Below are positions 60,546 to 64,000 of a stretch of 64,000 bases of DNA, piece after piece (position 1 is the first letter of the stretch; every line of letters starts with the position of its first letter). The notes beneath the pieces were generated by a model. The model did no database searches. It had not been told where the DNA came from and worked only from the letters and a program-made list of their open reading frames with translations. The stretch is from CAVUEG01 sp963740525 (GTDB lineage Bacteria; Actinomycetota; Actinomycetes; Propionibacteriales; Nocardioidaceae). The stretch is from positions 682,001 through 746,000 of the forward strand of contig CAVUEG010000006.1 in NCBI GenBank assembly GCA_963740525.1, written 5' to 3'. Both the position numbers and the translations under genes were made by a program.

Positions 60546-61286
60546 TCAGCGCTTCTTGGCGACCGGCGCCTTCTGCTCGTCCGACGCCTTCTCGGGCTTC
60601 GGCTTGGCCGTCTTCGTCACGACTGGGCGCTGCGGGTAGTACAGCCGGAACTGCACGTCGGTCGGCTCGCCGCCCAGAGCCGCGGCCTCCGCGTGGTAGT
60701 AGCCAGGCTCCGCCCACCCCGTGGTCCGGCTGCACTCCGCGTCGGACCGACGTCCCGACCAGATCACGTCCACCCGGGTGCGCTTGGCCTGTCGCACGAC
60801 GACGGGCGTGTCCGGGACAGCGGCCGGGCAGTCCTGCGAGGACCAGATCCGGTCGTTGCCCGAGGTGAGTCGGAGCGCGAGCGCGCTGGAGGAGACCTGC
60901 CAGTTGCAGGCGGGCGAGACGACGGTGCTCAGCAGCAGCCGGATGGTGACGTCCCCGCCTGCCGCGGCTCGCTTGACGCGGGGCAGGACCGAGATGTCGT
61001 CGGCCTGGCACGGGCCGGTGGGCACCGCGAGCGGGATCTTCACTCGCCCCCTCTTGCCGCCCTTGGCCGGGGCGCCGGTGACGACCAGGGTGGGGGTGGT
61101 GGACGTGGACGCCGCCAGCGGGGCTGCGGCCTGACGGGCACTGTCGACGGGGGCCGGGTCGGGCGAGGAGCCGAGCAGGTGCCCGATCCCGAACACCAGG
61201 GCGGCCGCGACCCCGAGCACAAGCGCTCTCCGGGTCCAGTACACGCGCCGAGGCAGCCGGCCGCGAGGACGGGTCACCGAGGTCAT
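60546..61286 (-). CDS. Membrane-anchored hypothetical protein
   Basis: 246 residues. A basic N-terminus (RPRGRLPRRVYWTRRA) leads into one helix (LVLGVAAALVFGIGHLL), so it is a membrane-anchored protein with an outside domain. That domain has four Cys in two likely disulphides (CQADD, PACNW, QDCPA, AECSR). The tail is Lys/Pro-rich. I do not recognise a characterised family, though similar proteins lie beside disA in related genomes (recalled). Leaderless start (TACCGT box). Convergent with disA. Confidence 0.72.
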   Translation of the reverse strand: MTSVTRPRGRLPRRVYWTRRALVLGVAAALVFGIGHLLGSSPDPAPVDSARQAAAPLAASTSTTPTLVVTGAPAKGGKRGRVKIPLAVPTGPCQADDISVLPRVKRAAAGGDVTIRLLLSTVVSPACNWQVSSSALALRLTSGNDRIWSSQDCPAAVPDTPVVVRQAKRTRVDVIWSGRRSDAECSRTTGWAEPGYYHAEAAALGGEPTDVQFRLYYPQRPVVTKTAKPKPEKASDEQKAPVAKKR

Positions 61287-61292
61287 GGCGCC

Positions 61293-61298
61293 ACGGTA
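61293..61298 (-). promoter_or_regulatory. -10 box 6 nt before the membrane protein gene
   Basis: TACCGT on the minus strand, 6 nt before the ATG at 61286. Confidence 0.55.
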
Positions 61299-61351
61299 GC
61301 CAGCCGAGGAGCCCGCTTCGTGGAGGCGCACCGACTGTGCCGGTGTCTGCC

Positions 61352-61357
61352 TAGAGT
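61352..61357 (+). promoter_or_regulatory. -10 box 6 nt before the mutY start
   Basis: TAGAGT, 6 nt, then the GTG at 61364. Confidence 0.55.
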
Positions 61358-61363
61358 GGCCGC

Positions 61364-62239
61364 GTGAGCGAGCTGCACGAACCCGTCCTGCGCTGGTACG
61401 ACGAGCACCAGCGCGACCTGCCCTGGCGGCAGGAGAGTGCCACGCCGTGGGCGATCATGGTCAGCGAGTTCATGCTCCAGCAGACGCCGGTGAGCCGAGT
61501 GCTCCCCGTGTACGACGCGTGGCTGGTCGCGTGGCCCACCCCGGCCGACCTGGCGGCGGCCCCGACCGGCGAGGCCGTCCGGGCCTGGGGTCGACTGGGC
61601 TACCCGCGACGGGCGCTTCGGCTGCATGCGGCGGCCATCGCGATCAGCGAGCAGCACGGCGGTGAGGTTCCCTCGTCGTACGACGAACTCCGGGCCCTGC
61701 CGGGTGTCGGCGACTACACGGCGGCCGCGATCGCGTCCTTCGCCTTCCGGCAGCGCCACGTCGTACTGGACACGAACGTCCGCCGAGTCCTCACCCGGGT
61801 GGTCGGCGGCGAGGAGTTCCCGCCGACCGCCGCGACCCGTGTCGAGCGCGAGCGAGCGGCGTCATTGCTGCCGGAGGAGCCGTCGGTCGCCGCCAACTGG
61901 GCGGTCGCGGTCATGGAGCTCGGAGCCCTGGTCTGCACGGCGAGGTCGCCGGCCTGCGACGCCTGCCCGCTGACCCGCCTCTGCGCGTGGCACACGGCCG
62001 GGCACCCGGCGCACGACGGCCCGCCGCGTCGCGCCCAGGCCTGGGCCGGCACCGACCGGCAGTGTCGTGGTCGGCTGCTCGGCACCGTCCGTGACGCCCC
62101 GGGCGCGGTGTCGCGACTGCGACTGGATGCCGTGTGGGACGACGCGGACCAACGGGAGCGGTGTCTCGCGGGACTCGTCGAGGATGGGCTCCTCTGCGAG
62201 GTGGGTGAGGAGAGCTACGCCTTGGTCGGGGTCGACTGA
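61364..62239 (+). CDS. mutY: A/G-specific adenine glycosylase
   Basis: 291 residues. It removes adenine mispaired with 8-oxoguanine. The catalytic Glu35 (SEFMLQQT), the helix-hairpin-helix LPGVGDYTAAAI (112-123) and Asp136 (VVLDTNVRR) are present. The [4Fe-4S] loop has Cys191, 198, 201 and 207. It lacks the full NUDIX-like C-terminal domain that reads 8-oxoguanine in longer MutY proteins, as is usual for actinobacteria. The last 25 bp overlap the convergent tetR gene. Confidence 0.93.
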   Translation: MSELHEPVLRWYDEHQRDLPWRQESATPWAIMVSEFMLQQTPVSRVLPVYDAWLVAWPTPADLAAAPTGEAVRAWGRLGYPRRALRLHAAAIAISEQHGGEVPSSYDELRALPGVGDYTAAAIASFAFRQRHVVLDTNVRRVLTRVVGGEEFPPTAATRVERERAASLLPEEPSVAANWAVAVMELGALVCTARSPACDACPLTRLCAWHTAGHPAHDGPPRRAQAWAGTDRQCRGRLLGTVRDAPGAVSRLRLDAVWDDADQRERCLAGLVEDGLLCEVGEESYALVGVD

Positions 62240-62799
62240 GCGACGAGCGCGGCCACCGCATCGGCCAGGTCACCCACCGCACGCCGGCGCGACCGTGCGT
62301 CCTCGAGCGGCTGGTCGAGGTGGAAGCCCATGAACGCGGCGTCGATGAGCACCACCGCCCTCCGCGCCGGAGCAGGGGCCGCCCCCGAACCGACGAGGTG
62401 GTCGGCGAGCGCGGAGACCCAGGAGGCGTTGGCCTCCCGGACGACGCTCGCGTACGGCTCCGTGCCCAGGAGTCCCAGCGCGGCGGCTTCGACGTACATC
62501 CGCTGACACTCGGCCTGGGCGGGCGCCGTGACCGCTCGCCAGAGGTCGAGCACCGCCCGTCGTACGCCGGGCGAGGGTGAAAGGCCGCGGATGCCGTTCA
62601 CGGACCGGTCGTTGGACACCCTGAGCACGGTGGCCACGAGGTCGTCCTTGTCGCGGAAGTGGTAGAGAAGCATGCGGTCGCTGGTGCCGATGGCCGCCGC
62701 CATCGGACGCAGGCTCAGCCCGACCAGTCCGTGCGCGAGGACGTAGTCCGTGGCTGCCGCGGCGAGCTCCTCGCGCCGGGTGGTGGTGCGCACGATCAC
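62215..62799 (-). CDS. TetR-family regulator of the SMR pump
   Basis: 194 residues. The HTH covers about 10-55 (LAAAATDYVLAHGLVGLSLRPMAAAIGTSDRMLLYHFRDKDDL). A ligand-binding C-terminal domain follows. It is divergent from a small multidrug resistance pump, with a perfect nested palindrome in the gap. That makes it the likely repressor of itself and the pump. Overlaps mutY by 25 bp tail to tail. Confidence 0.88.
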   Translation of the reverse strand: MIVRTTTRREELAAAATDYVLAHGLVGLSLRPMAAAIGTSDRMLLYHFRDKDDLVATVLRVSNDRSVNGIRGLSPSPGVRRAVLDLWRAVTAPAQAECQRMYVEAAALGLLGTEPYASVVREANASWVSALADHLVGSGAAPAPARRAVVLIDAAFMGFHLDQPLEDARSRRRAVGDLADAVAALVAQSTPTKA

Positions 62800-62823
62800 T
62801 CTCCCTGAGGTCGACAGCCATAC

Positions 62824-62861
62824 GTAGCACTTGCTACATTAGTGCATGTAGCAAGTGCTAC
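62824..62861. promoter_or_regulatory. Nested palindromic operator between tetR and the SMR gene
   Basis: Two 14-bp palindromes, GTAGCACTTGCTAC (62824-62837) and GTAGCAAGTGCTAC (62848-62861), are themselves mirror images. Together they form one dyad with perfect 16-bp arms around TAGTGC. Centres are 24 bp apart. This looks like a pair of TetR dimer sites controlling both divergent genes. Confidence 0.85.
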
Positions 62862-62881
62862 ATGACAAGGTTGGTGAACTC

Positions 62882-63208
62882 ATGTCCGGAGCATTCGGAC
62901 TCCTCCTGCTCGCGATCTCGACCGAGGTCGCGGCAACCGCGGCACTCCCGCGCACCCAAGGCTTCCGCGACCCCTTCTGGGCCTCGGTCGTGATCGCGGG
63001 TTACGCCGTCTCGATCTGGCTGCTCGCCCTGGTGGTCAAGGAGATGCCGGTCTCGGTGGCGTACGCGATCTGGGCCGGGCTGGGAACGGCCGCCATCGCC
63101 GTCGTCGGCGTGGTCGCGCTCGGCGAGTCCTGGGACTCGACCAAGGCTGCGGCGCTCGCGATGATCGTCGTCGGTGTCGTGGTGCTCAACCTGCACGGCG
63201 CACACTGA
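62882..63208 (+). CDS. Small multidrug resistance (SMR) family transporter
   Basis: 108 residues with four hydrophobic helices, the normal size of an SMR pump. The conserved Glu in helix 1 is in LLAISTEVAATAAL, and PVSVAYAIWAGLGTAAIAVVG is the family signature in helix 3. It likely exchanges protons for cationic compounds. The ATG at 62882 was chosen; an earlier in-frame start lies inside the operator. Confidence 0.9.
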   Translation: MSGAFGLLLLAISTEVAATAALPRTQGFRDPFWASVVIAGYAVSIWLLALVVKEMPVSVAYAIWAGLGTAAIAVVGVVALGESWDSTKAAALAMIVVGVVVLNLHGAH

Positions 63209-63263
63209 CCCGGCTGTCCGCGCTGCCGCGACTGCCCTGAGGCCGACCTTCCGCGAACGCACA

Positions 63264-63295
63264 CGAGGCGCCCACCCCGCTGGGTGAGCGCCTCG
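63264..63295. terminator. Hairpin between the SMR and clpC genes
   Basis: CGAGGCGC and GCGCCTCG form the base of a stem, with CACCC/GGGTG continuing it inside after a small mismatch. It lies 56 bp after the SMR stop and 20 bp beyond the clpC stop, so it can serve both strands. Confidence 0.7.
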
Positions 63296-63314
63296 CGTCC
63301 TGAGCGTTGGCCGG

Positions 63315-64000
63315 TCAGTCAGACTCGCCGGTGGCGGCAGGTTCCTCGACCGGGGGCAGGTCCGGCAGGTCGGGAAGGTCCGACTTGGGGACGCCGCGGA
63401 AGGTGAACGTCGCCTCGGCGCCCTCACCCTCGATGTCGACCACGACGATCTGACCCGGACCGACCTCACCGAAGAGCATCTTCTCGGCGAGCGTGTCCTC
63501 GATCTCGCGCTGGACCGTGCGACGCAGCGGCCGTGCGCCCAGCACCGGGTCGAAGCCCCGCTTGGCGAGCAGGTCCTTGGCCGGCTGGGTCAGCTCGAGC
63601 GACATGTCGCGGTCGCGGAGCCGGAGCTCGACGAAGGCGATCATGTTGTCCACCATGGCCACGATCTGCTCCGCAGTCAGCGGCGGGAACACGACGATCT
63701 CGTCGACGCGGTTGAGGAACTCGGGACGGAAGTGCTGCTTGAGCTCCTCGGTCACCTTGGCCTTCATCCGGTCGTACGAGCCCTGGACGTCGGTGCTCTG
63801 CTGGAAGCCGAGGCTGGCGCCCTTCGAGATGTCACGGGTGCCGAGGTTCGTGGTCATGATGATCACGGTGTTCTTGAAGTCGATGACCCGACCCTGGCTG
63901 TCGGTCAGGCGGCCCTCCTCCAGGATCTGCAACAGCGAGTTGAAGATGTCGGGGTGGGCCTTCTCGACCTCGTCGAACAGCACGACCGAGAACGGCTTGC
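63315..64000 (-). CDS. clpC: ATP-dependent Clp protease ATP-binding subunit ClpC (5' end outside window)
   Basis: The last 228 residues of the HSP100 unfoldase ClpC; the frame is open to the right edge. Visible: the D2 Walker B VVLFDEVEKAHPDIFN, the sensor-1 MTTNLGTRDIS, the Arg finger FRPEFLNRVDE and the sensor-2 GARPLRRTVQREIED. The tail is Pro/Asp/Glu-rich (DLPDLPDLPPVEEP). ClpC feeds proteins to ClpP and is essential in many actinobacteria. Confidence 0.95.
   Translation of the reverse strand, partial: KPFSVVLFDEVEKAHPDIFNSLLQILEEGRLTDSQGRVIDFKNTVIIMTTNLGTRDISKGASLGFQQSTDVQGSYDRMKAKVTEELKQHFRPEFLNRVDEIVVFPPLTAEQIVAMVDNMIAFVELRLRDRDMSLELTQPAKDLLAKRGFDPVLGARPLRRTVQREIEDTLAEKMLFGEVGPGQIVVVDIEGEGAEATFTFRGVPKSDLPDLPDLPPVEEPAATGESD

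Overview
The window is about 70% G+C actinobacterial chromosome. Gene content (actinobacterial nuo operon, menaquinone genes with a MenJ-type reductase, Rex, a BldN-type sigma factor, DisA/RadA, tiny bS22) and many GTG starts point to the order Propionibacteriales, most likely a Nocardioides-like organism. That placement is inference; no rRNA gene is present. I see no phage, insertion sequence, tRNA gene or CRISPR array. The window reads as conserved core genome.

Layout. 1-10.2 kb: menJ and nuoA-H on the minus strand (nuoH runs off the left edge), with a near-perfect Rex operator in front of menJ. 10.4-12.5 kb: menG and menF, divergent. 12.5-18.5 kb: an MBL-fold hydrolase, an MFS transporter, a Na+/H+ antiporter fused to a UBP-type zinc finger, an AraC-DinB fusion, a GNAT enzyme and small proteins. 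18.5-25.5 kb: menD-menC-menE, an MFS transporter, menA and a cysteine synthase-like PLP enzyme. 25.5-32.1 kb: small membrane proteins, then ccsB-resB-ccdA-tlpA (cytochrome c maturation), a histidine phosphatase and hemL. 32.4 kb: a secreted lytic transglycosylase. 33.7-39.4 kb: rex-hemA-hemC-hemD-hemB. 39.6-47.5 kb: a glutaredoxin and acyl-CoA ligase, a HAD hydrolase, sigma BldN with a DUF5667 anti-sigma candidate, PlsC, SDR, bS22 and a HTH protein. 47.7-55.4 kb: acuC, proC, proline dehydrogenase, TetR/ABC exporter, TIM-barrel isomerase, Ppx and a Cys-rich protein. 55.4-64 kb: VOC protein, methyltransferase, LacI regulator, radA-disA, a membrane protein, mutY, TetR/SMR pair and clpC (runs off the right edge).

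The first 40 kb holds most of what is needed to build an aerobic electron-transfer chain: complex I, menaquinone, haem and cytochrome c maturation. Rex-type operators lie inside both the menJ-nuo and rex-hem promoters. From menJ to the Cys-rich protein, the order of shared genes follows M. tuberculosis Rv0561c to Rv0495c (recalled, not searched).

Most notable signals: two single-base frameshifts (hemA and the HAD hydrolase); two ECF promoters of the sigma BldN kind, before the anti-sigma gene and before the lytic transglycosylase; a start-stop mini-ORF inside that second leader; at least twelve genes with a -10 box only 6-8 nt before the start codon (leaderless architecture); a perfect nested operator between tetR and an SMR pump; three 19-bp repeats at an exact 32-bp period; and the antiporter-UBP fusion.
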